Source: Ophiodon elongatus (Eukaryota > Chordata > Actinopteri > Perciformes > Hexagrammidae). Taken from it: DNA of 64,000 bases. Shown here one piece after another: positions 36,645 to 50,820 of the stretch (position 1 is the first letter of the stretch; each line of letters begins with the position of its first letter). The notes under the pieces are model-generated. The model ran no database searches, had not been told where the DNA came from, and saw only the letters and a list, made by a program, of their open reading frames with translations. The position numbers and the translations under genes are program-made. The stretch covers positions 467,001-531,000 of the forward strand of contig JACSYO010001855.1 of the NCBI GenBank assembly GCA_016806645.1. Reading direction: 5' to 3'.

Positions 36645-37884
36645 TTTTTCTCGAGGTTACTGTGATGTTTCACTGCAAACCACATGACATGTGATTACCT
36701 GAAACTCTTAATTAACACCCTTTTCTCTGCTCCGTCACCATGACCAGAAAAGGTAACTCTCACCAGTCTGGCTGCTTGTTTGCTACTTGTACTCAAACTC
36801 ACCTGCCATATTCCTGTGTGTTTCTCTGTCCTCTATTCTTTTTAAATGTGCTGTCACTGAGGAGTGGAGAGCACAAATGGACAGGAAGCCAAAATAAAAT
36901 TGTGTACGCCTTCTCTCACAACCTGGTTTAGAAAAGGTGGAATTGAATGACATCGCATCAAAGAAAGTCACGAACAGAAATGTTTAGAAAGTCACGTCCA
37001 CAAAGCGAGAGGGGACTGTTTTTATTCATTATTTATGAAGCGTGCCGCCAGGTCTAATAAACACTGAGATGTTATTCAGATGCCTCAAAATTAATAGACG
37101 TCGTGAACTTTATAACATTCCTCTGTTGCGTTGTTGTGTAAGTCAGAGTAGATGTTCGGCACAGAATAAGAATCATATGCATTTATGCAAGTGAACAAAC
37201 ATGAAGCTGAAAGTGTGTTTTGTGAATTTGTTTAAAGGCCAAAATTAGCATATAGCGACAGACAGGCCTGAGTCCTGACTTCCATTTAAATTCCCCGGTC
37301 CACACTGGGCTCTCTAGTGCCAGTCAATCACCCCACACCTCTGAAATTGAACAGAGGCAGACATGATGAAGTGAACCTTTCACACTTGGGTGAAAGGTTG
37401 TAACCTTTTAGCCGGTATAGCTCTTCCTATATTGTGGTAGCGGAGGGGCCTTGGTGAGCAAAAAAGGGAAATAAGAAGATAAGAAAAGTTAAGAACTCAG
37501 AGGCAAAGCAAGTTTTTCTCTCTCTCTATACGCCTAACCTTTAAGCCGAGTGCCCCCCCGTGAATCCTGGATTCCTGATTAGTTTACAGTATACTCCCAA
37601 ATCAGCATAATAAAGCGTGTGATGAGGCTGATGAGATCTAACAGTCTGCTCTTGTTTACCCCGCCGCAGCACCAGCTCCTTCTCTGCATGTGTGTGTGTC
37701 TGACCCCGAGGCACCGAGTCACTTGATGCGTCTTGCATCTCTCTCTAACAAACATTTACACGCACACACATACACACACACCCACACAACCCCCCCGCTG
37801 GTAGAAATCCTAGTTGTGCTGCCGGATCTCAGCAGAGGCCGGGAATCCACATCCCCTTTAGGCTAGTCCTGGGGTGCATCTACT

Positions 37885-37885
<1 letters not shown>

Positions 37886-37926
<41 letters not shown>
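37886..37926. repeat. (CA)n microsatellite
   Basis: About 41 bp of CA, then further interrupted ACAC blocks to about 37,995. Confidence 0.9.
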
Positions 37927-37929
<3 letters not shown>

Positions 37930-40900
37930 CACACACATGCACACACAGAAACAAACACAATCCTATAAATACATGCAAGTGCACACACACAGACACACGC
38001 TATATCTTAATGAGAGAAGGAGATGGTGCTATGAAGGCGACAGCAGAATGAAACCTACTCACCAAGGACTGACCTGTGGTTCAGGGGCGGCAGCAGCTCG
38101 GCGGGGAGCTCCTCTCCCAGTGCTGATCAGAGGGCTGCACCGCCGAGGCTGCTCACGCTGACGGCGCTGGAAAAACCAACTGATTAAACGCCACTGTCGC
38201 CTCAGCTCAGCTGCTATATGGAAAGAAAGCTTCCTCTCTTTTATATTTTTTTTCACTCACTGTTTGTTTGTCAGTCTCCTTTGTTTTCTTTGTCCTCTGC
38301 CGAGACAGCGGTGCTGGTGGTTTGGAGCTGTGAGCGTGAGGGATTTGTGCGTAATTAGCTGAAACGCTCACCCAAGCAAGCACAAAAGTAAATTTTAAAC
38401 TTTTTGAACTGTGCTCCTTTTTAACGGTATTTCACTGACACTCTGCTTCTCTTCCAAGATCAAAACCTTGCTTCATGGTAGAAATATATTTTATTTGAGT
38501 CTTTGGAGTACATGGACAGCAAAACAGCGCTGCCAACTTGCAGGTCCCATTAACAAGTTGTGCAAACTTAAAATTGTGCAAAGTGTGTGCATGACAAAAA
38601 GTCATGACTATGAGAACACATGAATGTATTGATGAAATGTTAACAGAGTGACAGACAGAATAATTGGATCCGCTGACCACTGTTTTGAAATTGTGTAATC
38701 CCACCCTGTCCATTATGTTCCTACTTCTACAGAAGCTCTTTTTGCTGTTGGTTTGACAGAGAAGCTCAGTGACTCCACTGAGACAAAATGTTCAAATGTA
38801 CTGTATTTGTGAAGAGTTTGCGCCACATGAAGGCTTGAGGGATATTGTTTTGCTAAGTTAGGTGTGCAGAACAATACTTTCTAAAAGAAAAATAATCCCT
38901 TTGTTACTTGAAAATTATGGAATTTATTGGAACTTCCAGCAGCTAAACAATAAAATAAGTTTATAATAAATAAACTCAGATGAAAGGGATGAGAGTTGGT
39001 CCACAAAAGACGATGAAGTTTTGGGTCAGAGGTTGAGGGCGGCCTGGCCTGGCCTGCCTACCACACCTCTCCATCAGTAGCCAATTCACAGTTCTCTGGA
39101 CCACAGAATAGGGATTCTCTGTCTGTGTTTGACCACATAAGGTGTGGACATTGCAGTGTTGAATGTGGAGACATTCTGGCACAAATGAAGGGTTAGAAGA
39201 CTCTGCCCATTATCTGTGCCCTCTGGCCTAGTTGGGCGAGTCATCCAAGGATGGGCTGCAACTCTGCCAGCCCCGGGGCCAGACTTCGCTGACTGCCAGC
39301 CCCCTCGTGCCACATGCACAATGTCATCAAGCCTTTGTTGGTTGGTCTCAACAAAGCTGTGTGATAGAGTGCAAAAAGCTTTTTTTTCCCCAATAGAAAC
39401 ATAAGATGTAATCATTAGCATCAATTCATTTGAAAAGAAGTTTAAAAAGTATGAAATACTGGGTTATGACTTGAGCACAATAGTTTGCTGAGGCCAGTGT
39501 TCAGGCTGCCCCCCACCCTAGTGTACCTCTCACCCTTGACTGCCACAGTTTGGCCGGGGGCTTCTCTGGCCAGAGTTGACAGATCATGGAAGGGCTGGAA
39601 GAAAGACAGGACAGGGGCAAACAAAGGAGGAAGCTCACTGCCATGCCCTTGAATGACAGAGAGCTGCTCTAACAGACAGACAATAGCCACCTTGCATATC
39701 CAGTCAAGCCAACTCTTCATTTATCTTTCCCAGTTTTGTCTGCCTTTTTTTATCATTTGAAAGTTAGCCCCTCTCATTTCAAAGTCACTGTCCACCCTTT
39801 GCCCCCGCTGTGACAGCCAAGAGAGAAGCGAATATCTCTAGGCAAGAGAGAAAGACAGACAGACTGAGCATTATCTCATCTGGGCCCACCGGCAGCAGAA
39901 GGAAGGAAAGGAAGAAAAAGGGAGGAAAAGGGCGGAAAAAAAGCCGACCGGGCAGGGGCAGCTTCGGCAGAGTAGGGAAGCAATGGCTGGCAGCACAAAG
40001 AATGGTTCTCCTTCTGTTTTTCAGCTCCATTAATATCTGAGCTCCAGCCTGCATATATCCTCATTCATTATTCATGAACCAACCAGGAAAGAACGCAAGC
40101 GGGGAGGAAGGTGGGAAAGCAAAGGCCAGAGATAGTTCCAATCAGTCCTGGTTTAAATGACACTGAGTGGCAGAGCCTGGGGTTTTATGGCTCGCTGTTC
40201 AAATGAGACACTGCGCCGTGGTAAAAGGTCCACACTGGCCCGCTGTTAATGACCAGCAGGACGTATTAGAGGCTGCACCACTCGTAAAGCTAGCTGCCAC
40301 ACTGGGTAGCAAATTTAACCAAACTAAACTTATTATGGTTCTACACGGCAGCGCTGTGTGAACACAACCACATACTATACTAACCTGAACATGAGTTAAA
40401 GAGAACTGGATACATTTTGAAGGCCTGCAATAAGGGCCTTTAATTTATTCCACTGTTTTCATTTATCAGACCATTTAAGCTATTTGAAAATGTGTTATCA
40501 TGCAATTTCTTTACCAAGTTTGCCCAACAGACCTACTGTACATGACTCTCAACCAAACTTCATACCACACCGCTACTGTCAAAGAATACATTACGTTTTG
40601 TTCTGATGGTGAACAAATCTCATGAAAAGACCAAAGCCAACAATGATTAAAGTATTGTGTAGCCAAAGCCTGATATTCCTCTGTGCCATAGATCACCATT
40701 GTTGTCCAAAAACTACTCAAATCACATAAATGAGCCACACACTTTTCTCATTCATCATGGTGAACATGGGCACTGTTCTTTCTTTTGAGTTGATCCCACA
40801 AACACCCCGCTGCCAAAAATTCAAAAGTACCAAATGTGTACTTATCCACTGTTGAAAATAGTCCCCAACAAATGCACTATTTACTCCTGTTGAGTGGGGC

Positions 40901-41555
40901 TAAAAAGGTGCAGTGCCCAGCTGTTTTAGGACATTATTTAGCCTTTAAAGAGGGGTTTATTTGTGACCCCTTTTTTTTTTTTTAACGCCTTCAGGAGGAC
41001 TGAGTAAAAAGGTGGACAGACACATTCTTAGTATTTATTATTTTTATTGGCAATAAGAAAAATATGCAATTTCACAGGGTTTTCCTTTAATGTTCATGTT
41101 GGCCTGTAAGTCCCAAAACTATCCCTAAAGTACATTATTAGCACAACCTATAAATTGTACAAAATGTGTTGTTTTATTCTTTGGGAAGTGAAACACTCTT
41201 ATCAGCCATGTTCCAATATTCAGTATTAAATCTTATTTTATGCAGTTAATATTGATACAATTCCTTTTTGCCTTTGTGTGCTTAAACATTCTTGAATTGA
41301 ACCGAATTTGATGCTTAGTCAGATCAGTGAAACCACTGTCCCTCAGGCACTGATGTCACTTTAAAATGCCACACGCCTACCAGCATCATTGTTCAGAGAT
41401 TAGTGAACAAAAATGAAAACAAGCCTTCAATGAATATGTTACACTAAAAGGGAATTTTTAAGCAGAATGTATAGTAAGCATTTTGCAAAAGACTTTGCAA
41501 AAGAGCAGATATTTTAGCATCTCATGGGGCATCTGGTGAGTTTGCCTTCACTGCC

Positions 41556-41559
41556 TGTG

Positions 41560-41604
<45 letters not shown>

Positions 41605-41625
41605 CTATGTCTATGTGTGTGTGTG
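41556..41625. repeat. (GT)n compound array
   Basis: GT runs with TTTG and CTAT interruptions. Confidence 0.85.
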
Positions 41626-41802
41626 TTTTCCTGAAGTCTCAGAAATGGTAATGCCCTTAACCCCAATGCAGGGAAGACTTAACAGTTGGTATTGACTTTG
41701 TGAACATTTACTATTGAGGATTCAGACTATTCAATTCTATTTCAACTGAGGGCTGCAGACGGAGAGGGAGGAAGTCCCTATAGGCTCCATGTTGCTCACA
41801 CC

Positions 41803-41803
<1 letters not shown>

Positions 41804-41869
<66 letters not shown>
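41804..41869. repeat. (CA)n microsatellite
   Basis: CA run with one CCC interruption. It faces a GT array 130 bp away (42,001-42,089), so the two could pair as an inverted repeat. Confidence 0.9.
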
Positions 41870-41871
<2 letters not shown>

Positions 41872-42000
41872 GCATAAACCAGCACACACTCACACTGCAC
41901 GTTGAATGTGCTATTCTCCAGTGATATCGACTCAATCGGATTTTAACCCCTCTCTGCTGGAGCCGTACAGAGACAAACGCTCTCAACATAACAAAGGCTA

Positions 42001-42013
42001 TGTGTGTGTGTGC

Positions 42014-42089
<76 letters not shown>
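42001..42089. repeat. (GT)n microsatellite
   Basis: GT run of about 88 bp with GCGTGCG near its start. Confidence 0.95.
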
Positions 42090-42090
<1 letters not shown>

Positions 42091-42239
42091 CTGCCTGTAT
42101 GTGTGTACTTTTTGGATTGCTGTTTGAGATGTGTAGTCCTTTGAATAGCCGCCACATGGGATTAAAAAAATGCCACTTCCATCAACGTAAATCAAAATAA
42201 AACTACAATCTTCATTTTTACACCTTGAGATCTGCTCTT

Positions 42240-42690
42240 TTCTTAAAGGAATGATTTAACAATTTGAGAAATACACTTATTTGCTTACTGGCAAAGTGTT
42301 TCATGAGAAGATTGATACCACTTTCATATCTGTCTGTCAAATATATGGCTATAGCCAGCGGCCGGTTAGCTTAGCTTAGCTTAGCACAAAGACTAGAAAC
42401 ATGGGAAGCGGCCGGCCAGGGTCTATCGGACTATTTCTTGGGAGGGAGCAGAAACTTCCTGGAGTCTTGCTGCCTGGCAACTGGTCCTGACCAAGAAATA
42501 GTCCAGCACAGTGTATCATTCATACTCTGCGGCTTTTGCACACATTAAAGAAACAAGATACAGTATGTTAAATAGTGAGCTTTAGATCTGTTGGTAAGCG
42601 TATTTTCTGAGCGTTGGACAGACCCAGGCTAGCTGTTCCCTGTTTCCACTCTTTGTACTACAAGATGAAGCGTTACATTTGATATGAGAG
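42240..42690. repeat. Interspersed fish repeat, copy 2, with internal hairpin
   Basis: Related to 3,170-3,440, with a TTAGCTTAGCTTAGCTTAGC run at about 42,366. It also has a perfect 14-bp inverted repeat, GGACTATTTCTTGG at 42,428-42,441 and its complement at 42,491-42,504. No coding capacity. Confidence 0.55.
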
Positions 42691-43666
42691 TGGTATAGGT
42701 CCTCTGAGATAAATCTCCACCAAGAAGCAAACAAGCGTAGTTCCTAAAATGTTTCCTTTAATGTTGGAATTAAAACTGATAGACCCACAGACCAAGTAGC
42801 TCCTGTTGGAAGCACCAGGCTCTTCCTTAGACTTTCAGCACCCATCCTATCGGACACTTTATATGTGTGTCTTTCTTTTCGTTTCTCCTTTAATGTTTGA
42901 CTCATTTTACTGTGCAATTGTATGTTTTTTTTACATTTTCAATGCTTCCTTCACCATTCTTTGTTAATTCTTTCTGTGATTTTCTGTCCTCAACCATTTT
43001 TCAGTCTCTTGGCTGTTCTTAAGCCCTCGTGCTCTCTGAGGATTGATTCCACGCAGCCACACATTCTACCAGGACACCCCCCTTCAACCACCCACATCAT
43101 TTATACATGTGAGCATTAGGACTTGTCACAGCCTCTCAGTCAGGCCCTTTCTCAGTCCAGGCCATAGATTCTCATTAAACGAGTGAATCCTCGGTCCCTG
43201 ACACTTTGGCCATCACATGTCCACTCTGCCATCTCTCCACCACTGACCATTTGTCTGATCCAACTGGACAGATAGTTGTGGAGTGAGTGTGCTATTGTTT
43301 GCCTCTCAGAGTGCCGGGGTGGCATTCTTCACTATCATATCATACTGGCGAGCACGCACTTTTAAGATGCTGCAACCATACACAAAAAAATACCTCACAT
43401 TCCGCAATTAGTAAAAAAAATCCCATCCAGGGCCAAAAAAGTGTATTGCATGTGCATCAGTGTAGCTTTGCTTACTGTAACTTGACTGGACGATTGGCTA
43501 ATCAGTTTAACCAGTGGTCAAACACGGTCAGGAGATAGCCGGCGCTGTGTGGTCACTAGATAAGAGGCGCTACTCCTCGAAGGATGAGCTAGCTGCCTCG
43601 TTAGTGCTGGGTCAGTGAACTGCCGTCCAGATTTCTAAATGGCCACTCAAATCCCAGAACTGGATT

Positions 43667-43685
43667 TGTGTGTGTGTGTGTGTGT

Positions 43686-43717
<32 letters not shown>

Positions 43718-43725
43718 CTGTATGC

Positions 43726-43767
<42 letters not shown>

Positions 43768-43769
43768 GC
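43667..43769. repeat. (GT)n-(GA)n compound array
   Basis: GT runs with CT, AT and GC interruptions end in about 23 bp of GA. Confidence 0.9.
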
Positions 43770-44090
43770 AGTGTTACTGCTGTCTCTCTGGACCTCCTCA
43801 CTAAGGTGCTCACTGTTTACCGCAGTAAACCACGTCCCCTCCGTGTGTCTTTGTAGGGGGGGAATGTTTAATAGGGATGTTTGCATACCTGTGCTGCTGC
43901 TGACTTGAGATTAGAGTTGGGCTGCTGAGTTTTTTCCCCTTCTGCTGGGGATGCACACACACACATGCTCCTGAGGTGCTTTGTTGTAATATTGAAGCAG
44001 GTAAATATCAGCGGCATACAGTATTTAGCAGGCCTGAATAGAGGAGTCCTCAAACTCTTCCAGCCCCTTGACCCTGTGTCTTTCTCTGTG

Positions 44091-44175
<85 letters not shown>
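44091..44175. repeat. (CA)n microsatellite
   Basis: About 84 bp of uninterrupted CA, followed 120 bp later by a GT array (44,298-44,380), again an inverted pair. Confidence 0.95.
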
Positions 44176-44177
<2 letters not shown>

Positions 44178-44297
44178 CAGCCCCTGACCCCCACAACGAA
44201 GAGGCAATGAGGTCTGTACTGAGCTGCTGCTGGATTTGACTGGCAGTTCATATGTCCACAGAGAGACAGAGTCGGGGTGTGTGCGTTTCTTTGCGCA

Positions 44298-44342
44298 TGT
44301 GTGTGTGTGTGTGTATGTGTGTGTGTGTGTGCGTCTCTTTGC

Positions 44343-44380
<38 letters not shown>
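44298..44380. repeat. (GT)n compound array
   Basis: Two GT runs separated by a GCGTCTCTTTGCACAT unit that also flanks the first run. Confidence 0.85.
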
Positions 44381-44384
<4 letters not shown>

Positions 44385-47300
44385 GTGTATTATACAGGCC
44401 CAGTCTGGCAGCAGAAAGCAGGCTCTCCTGGGATGGCCGGATGTTGGGTCAGGAAGAGAGGAAAACAAGAGCGGAGGAAGAGAAGAGGGGTTGGAGAGAG
44501 ATATATACATGCATCTGTCTATGTGTGTGTGTACGTGAAGTGTAAAAAATGAATGCATCCTCCCACTCCTGCTGCATCAGGTATTTGTTTGGCATAGGGG
44601 AACTCTCTCTCAGCCACATACATACATATAGCATATGCATGTATGTGAAGTGAATCCACGGTAGATTTTGATTTATACAATAATCTTCATGCTGTGTGTG
44701 TTTGTATATGTTTGTATGCCGTGTGTGTTTATATATATATTTATATATATATATATGAGATATTATACATCAACATTTAATGGCAGCAGGAGGGCGGGAT
44801 CCACCACATTTTTTCACCTCGGTTTGAATGCACCAGATCTGTCACTACACGGGGGGTAGAGAGAATGTCATGGAGGAGGTATGTCTTTCTTCATCGTATC
44901 CATCCACATAGTATTTTAATTGGGTTTTCTCTCCTCCGCAGAAAAAAAAGAGAGGGAACAGAGGTGAGAGGTGGAATGAATCATGAAGAGGAGGAGGGGG
45001 GAGAAAACATGCTGCTCTGGGTTTCCATCCTCACCACCCCAGCTATGCCATCTCACCATTGTGGCCCTTACAATGACTACACACCAACACACACATCCAC
45101 ACACATGCACTTCAGCTAGCCCTCGGTGGTGTTGTAACGTGTTTGTATTGAGCCTTATTGAACAATGATGCAGCTGACATTCCTTCTGTGTTGGGTATGG
45201 CTGCCTCATAGAAACATAATAATGTTGCTAAACTCAAACCGTCTCCCAGTGACTGTCAAACACTCTCTGAACAATGGCCGAACTGATTGAGCCTAGTAAA
45301 TGGGACAGAGAATGTCTGCAGATAGAGCGCATGTGTGTGTGTATAAATATGGGCGTGAGCGTGTATGCGCATGAGTTTGTGCGTGCGTTGTATGTTGATG
45401 GTTGATGTACAGGCCTGGAGGGCAAACGCTCTAGGCTGCTCTCGTTAAGAACCTGTCAGTCATCGGCAGAGAGGAACCAAAAGAAGTCCAAATCGCAACA
45501 CTGAGTGTGTGTGTATGTGTGTGTACACGTGTTTATGTGTGTATAAAATGCATTCAGCCACTTGGCTATTCCAAAAAACAAGTGAGGGGAGAAATATGTG
45601 TGAAAAGGGGGACTGTTGTGGTGCAACATGAAACCACACTGCCCTCCAGTGGTTTTCAGTTGCTTCACCATCACATACGTGTTGTGACACTCTGGAAGTG
45701 GAGGCTGACTTTGTTGATTAAGTAACACAACACAAAGACCGCTAGTTCTCTGTGGAGAGAGAATTGGAGGAAATGTAAAATATTTTTCTATTCCCATAAC
45801 TGTAAGATACAGCTTCATGTAAACAATACATCCAGTAGAGAGGATGCATAAATAAAGCTTAACACCATAGCAATGTGCAATGACGACACTGTGCACTAAA
45901 GAGTGCAGACAGGAAAGAAAAAGAGGAAGTGGAAAAGAGGTTGCTGTGAAAACTCCTCACTACCCTTCTGGTGCATACAAAATATAAGTTGTGTGTCTCC
46001 ATTTAGTTTAACTAAGATCTTGTGGATGTTATAGTGGATGGGTTTGATTATTATGTTTTTGACTTACGTGAGAAAAGTCACATTCTACATTTTATCATTA
46101 TGAGCAGTGTTTTAAAGACTGCACTGGGATGGTACTGTTCTTGCTAACTTGAAATGGTGGTTGTTACTGTGTTTTCTTTGTAATCAGTAGAAGAGCCAGC
46201 TATTCAGTGCCACCGGCAGTAGAAACCGCCTACATCATGTGCAGCCTTTAAGCTGCCATTCAGAGCCTACTAGACTTATATTTCTAATACATTCATTTTT
46301 CTTTACATTTCTGTGGCTAAATGTTTAACAAAAACACAGCACTTTGAAACAGTCAAGTGCAACTTTTATGATCTTTGACTAAACTTTAATATCATGTACT
46401 TTCCTCCCTTAAACGTTATCACTTTCAGTTATGGCACAAGTAAAAGAAAAAGAAAAAGAAGATTTTTCATGTCTGTACCTCATGAAGACTTGAGATTAAA
46501 ACTTTTTCAGGTTTACTCAAAATTTGTTTTCTTTTTAAAAAGAAGGTTTGATCACAAAATTGTGTATACAAGTGAAACACAGCAGGATTGTCCTTGAATA
46601 AATTATTAATGTTTTGCATACACTTTTACCATCTTTATAATCCCCTGAATTAAAAGCACCTTTAAACAATACTTAAGTTGGTTAAAACTTCTGTCAAGAG
46701 AACAACATGCACTTGTTGAAAAGGGTGAAAAGCAGAATGATGATATCCGAAACCCATAACCCACATACAAGTGTAGGTGCATTGTGCAAAGAGTGGAGGG
46801 AAAATTGTGTGCATCTGGGTGTAGTGCACGCACAGGCCTACACATCCGTCTCTTTGCAATCCATTTTTATCACACCTCCCTGTGGTCACAGCTGTGACTG
46901 CACAGAGGAACTAACAGCACAAACCTGAATAGATAGTCTAGGACCTCCCTCCTCCGCTGTCCTCGCTGTTATTTGTGAGGTGCTTTAGACATTTACAATA
47001 ATTAGGAGGGGAGAGAAGACGAAAGAAAGAGGCAGGAGAGGAAGCTAAACAAAACTCTTGAGCAACAAGATTGTAGAAATTGAAGAGAGGCAAAAAGAAA
47101 TTGGGGAAGCTGTGACAGTTTCTCAACAAAAACCACACCCTCTTCCTCAACCCCTATATTAACACCCAGAACCTAAAATAGAGGCCAGAGAAGCTTTTAC
47201 TGTTATCATCAACAATTAATTTTCATCGCATAATAGCTGGAAATCAATGAAAACTCTCTCATTTGGTTTACATGTGATGTTTACATTAGCGGAGGACGTT

Positions 47301-49130
47301 TCCATTATACTTTGAGGCCGATTCTTTTCAATTCATTACACACTTGTAATAGCATCAGGTATCACCTAATCTTAGGTAAAATCAATATCTCTCCCTGAAA
47401 TCTTCCCAAACAAAGGAAGATGCGGAGGGAAAGACTAGTTTCCCTTCACCTCACAGGTTTCTCTCTGATGGATGTGAAACAGGGAACTGCTAAAAAAGAG
47501 TTCATCTAAGACTAGTTTGGGTAAATCAAGGCCAAATAGAAAATGAAATGTCTTAGTTTAAAAGCTTGTTTCATCTGAAGTATAGGCTGTGATTCCCTCT
47601 GTGTATCATGATGTACATTGAAATCATTGATATGTTTTCGTGGGTTTTCATCTATCCCCACATTAAACCGAAATATATTGTAGCCCATTAAAGTTTTAGG
47701 ACTGTTGTGGAAATAATGTGCGATGTAGATTGGAGATTTTTACCTTCGGGCAGAGCCAGACTAGCTGTGTCCTCCATCTTCAGGCATGGTTGTGTAAACA
47801 GAACTGGATACAGAGTTGGAGGCAGGGCCCCCATCATTAGGTTGCTCAGTGGCACATACAGCCAAAATAAAATATCCACTGAGTTACAGATGTCTCTTTC
47901 CCAATGTAAGTCAATGCGAAAAAGTCTTTGTTTGACCACTACGCCACAATGTCCTGGAGGCTTGATGTGTATTTCCTTAAATGTTTATCTATTACCTCAA
48001 ATCATTTATGACAACTACAAGGAAGTAAGGAGCACAGACATGCTTTAGACTTATATAGGTTTAAGAGTTAATGTGCAAACAAAGCTAACAACTATTCCAG
48101 CAGAGCAGCCCATAATACTGGCCACCTGCTGACCCATTTTTTACCTGCACGTTATCTCTAGTTTGATCTGCCAAAAAGGAAAGAAAATATCTGAGTCCCA
48201 TAGACTTGCTATAGTAATTGGCTTTCTTTACTAACAACTTACTTATTTGAATTGGAAGCCAATCATGGTCAAATCTGAAACTTGAAGCATCCAGCAAACA
48301 TACATACGCTTTAAGTGGACTTTTAGTGAAGCAGGAAACATGTTGTGGCTCGCAGTTAAACCTTTAAAATGAACAATATTTGCATTTTCATGGATATGGA
48401 TTTTTCAATGAGGGAGAAGGAGAACATTTTAAGAATGTGTAACAAGGAATTTGAACTATTCTGTCAGGAACAAATTGTGATCCGAGAAAAGTATTTTATG
48501 TAAACTGCTAATGCAGGATTATTTTAAGTTCAATAGTATTAATAAAATGTGCAAACATGATGCAAAGAGACCAAAGAGATTAGATACTGATGTGATGTTG
48601 AGTCTCAAGCTTATGGAGCATATAGGGACCACAGAGTCCCCATAGATGTTCGTATCGATAATAGATTGTGTCAGTTTGCCTTTAGTGGCTATTTCTAAAG
48701 CAAACTGTTCATAGTTGCGGTTTAAGCTCAAACTAAATAATATGCCAGTGTTGCAAAAAGATACAGTGGTTAGATGACACTGTCCAGGGAATGAGTCATT
48801 TGTCAGGCCATGTGACTTCTGTTTTCAATTTGTGGTTGGTTTGTGAAAAAACAGCGAGAGGCTCAAATAGGCAACAGTGTGTAATTTTATTGTGTGATTA
48901 AGAACAAAGAAAAAAAAACTATTATGCCTTCAAGGAGTTGTTTGTGTACTATAAAATGTTTCAACATTTATAAAGCTAAAACCTTATATTAAGGGGGAAA
49001 AACAAACATATAAAAACAGATATTAATGGTCAATGTGCTATGGGGTGATGACCAATTTCTCTGTTTATTAGTGGCACGTTTCTCTTCACTTCAGTTCATG
49101 ACGCTGAATCTAGAAATGAGTCTGTGGTAT

Positions 49131-49174
49131 ATATATATATATATATATATATATACGTGTGTGTGTGTGTGTGT
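49131..49174. repeat. (AT)n-(GT)n array
   Basis: About 26 bp of AT joined to a short GT run, just outside the right arm of the inverted repeat. Confidence 0.9.
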
Positions 49175-49436
49175 GCGTGTTTATATGTGTGTATATATAT
49201 CTGTAAATAAACCTAAAACACAGTGAAAACTGTTTCATTTAAGATTGCATTAACTTCATGCTGCTTGCTTAAGAGCCACTTCCTGATTACAAGAATCTAT
49301 ATAGACATGGAAATAACCAAATACCATGTGTTTCACTGGTCTAGGAGGAAATCCATATTTAGATCTTCATACTAAAAATGTGAGGTCATTGTCGGAAACT
49401 CAGGACGTGCCTATTTGGTTTCAGGTTCAAACTTTT

Positions 49437-50820
49437 TTTCACAGAAATATACCATGACTTAAAAAGAAAGCAACTGTTGTATAAACACTTAAATCTCTTC
49501 AGAATAAACACAAATATTATTCAAAGGTTTGAAGTGATCTACGTGTTCTGGTCTTTATTTTGTATTCTGAATATACGATAGTGAGTCATATCATCCTCGC
49601 TGAGTTTCATCCACTGTATAACTGAAGGTTCAAGTAAAAGCCTCGACCAGCTCAGTATCTAACTGTCTAAACTCAGAAATGGGTCTGCTTAGTTGCATGT
49701 ATTATTTTCATATACTGCATAAAATAGCTGACTGTGTTTCATCCAGATTCCTATCAGCTCACCACCCAGTGTGTGAGTCTCGCTCCCCGGAGAGTTTCTC
49801 TCCTCCTCTCCTTCCACTTTTATCCCCTATTTTCTTGTGTATGTAAACAGAAGTAAGCATTTTGGGCTTCAAGGCAAAGCATGATGATCAAACACCGTGC
49901 ACGATCAATGACTTTGAAGAGATCTAACATCCCTTATAAATGTATTTCACACAGAAGGAACAGCAGAAATGAAGAAATTCACTTCTGGAGCCAATGGCCA
50001 CATGTTTTCTTTCTTTGGACAGAGAGAAAAACAACAGAGCGCAAAGTTGAAGAAAGGAAAGACGCCATCTTTTTCCTTGCACATTGCAGTGCTAGCGCCT
50101 CATGAGTTTTTAATTACGTGGCTGAGCGACTGCAGGCCTGTAAGCTTAAGAACAGGGAGGAGTCATCGAGAAAGAAGAGGAGCTCTGAGAAGTTTCACTA
50201 GTGTACGTCTCGTGTCTCAGATGTAAAATCTTCTCATCAAGTCTGATTTCAAACAGTCAAACAGAAGCCAAATAGACAGAAAACAGTAACATGGAAGCCT
50301 CAATGTGTCTTAACATCAGCATTTCCTTTCATTTCTCTGTCTGTTGATATGGAGTTAAACTGTGAATTTGATAACAGTCATGTATTAAGGATGAATATAA
50401 AAGCCTAATATGTCAAAACACAATATTTGAGTAAAATAAAGGCTTCACCTAAAGCTAAATCTCACTCTGTCTTTTCATAAGTCAGAGGGATTTCACACTT
50501 GAGCAGAAGCAAGTAACGATTAGATAAGCGAAGACTTCCTGTTCTTGGTGGCGTAGCTGAAATGAGGCTTCCTGTCACCAAACGTTAAGGTAAAGGCAGG
50601 CTTCTTGGTGTGACATCACTCCCACTCGCTTGACTTGAAACCAGAGGCGAGGTTTAGGGTTTGGGGAACAAGTCCAGGAAGCTGCGTCCACTGATAACAC
50701 AGAAAACGTACGTAGTTTAAAATAACGCATTTTTACTTATTTTTTCTTCGAATTCAGTTAAGAAGTGGAAATACGGCTTCGGTTTTGGCTTGTGAATATC
50801 TGCCTGTTGGTCCCCTCTAG
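49437..50820 (+). promoter_or_regulatory. PTPRC: PTPRC 5' flank with ETS/PU.1-type cores
   Basis: This flank precedes the signal exon and is shared with copy A. Cores of the ETS type occur at about 50,534-50,541 (ACTTCCTG), 50,567-50,574 (GCTTCCTG) and 50,675-50,680 (AGGAAG). ETS and PU.1 factors control CD45 in mammals (established knowledge), so these are reasonable candidates, but no transcription start is defined by sequence alone. The signal exon begins after a splice acceptor, so a non-coding first exon must lie upstream, possibly in this interval. Confidence 0.4.

Larger units (their letters stand above)
30611..49436. other. Spacer of the inverted repeat, no gene recognised
   Basis: About 19 kb with more than a dozen microsatellites, two recognisable interspersed fish repeats (36,288-36,644 and 42,240-42,690) and weak repeat-like sequence near 47,690-47,960. 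Open frames are short, mostly microsatellite-derived, and show no family motif or exon-like splice context that I could recognise. ATP6V1G3, which separates NEK7 and PTPRC in mammals, was looked for and not seen. Confidence 0.5.

Noticed and set aside
39086..39424. 112-residue minus-strand open frame in the spacer
   Set aside because: No recognised motif, no homologous repeat or splice context seen; composition is not distinctive. A protein search would be needed to revive it.
39442..39720. 92-residue minus-strand frame with a signal-like start
   Set aside because: The hydrophobic start is suggestive, but there is no family motif, and many random frames of this length occur in the spacer.
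30611..49436. ATP6V1G3 expected between NEK7 and PTPRC
   Set aside because: No exon of a vacuolar ATPase G subunit could be recognised on either strand.
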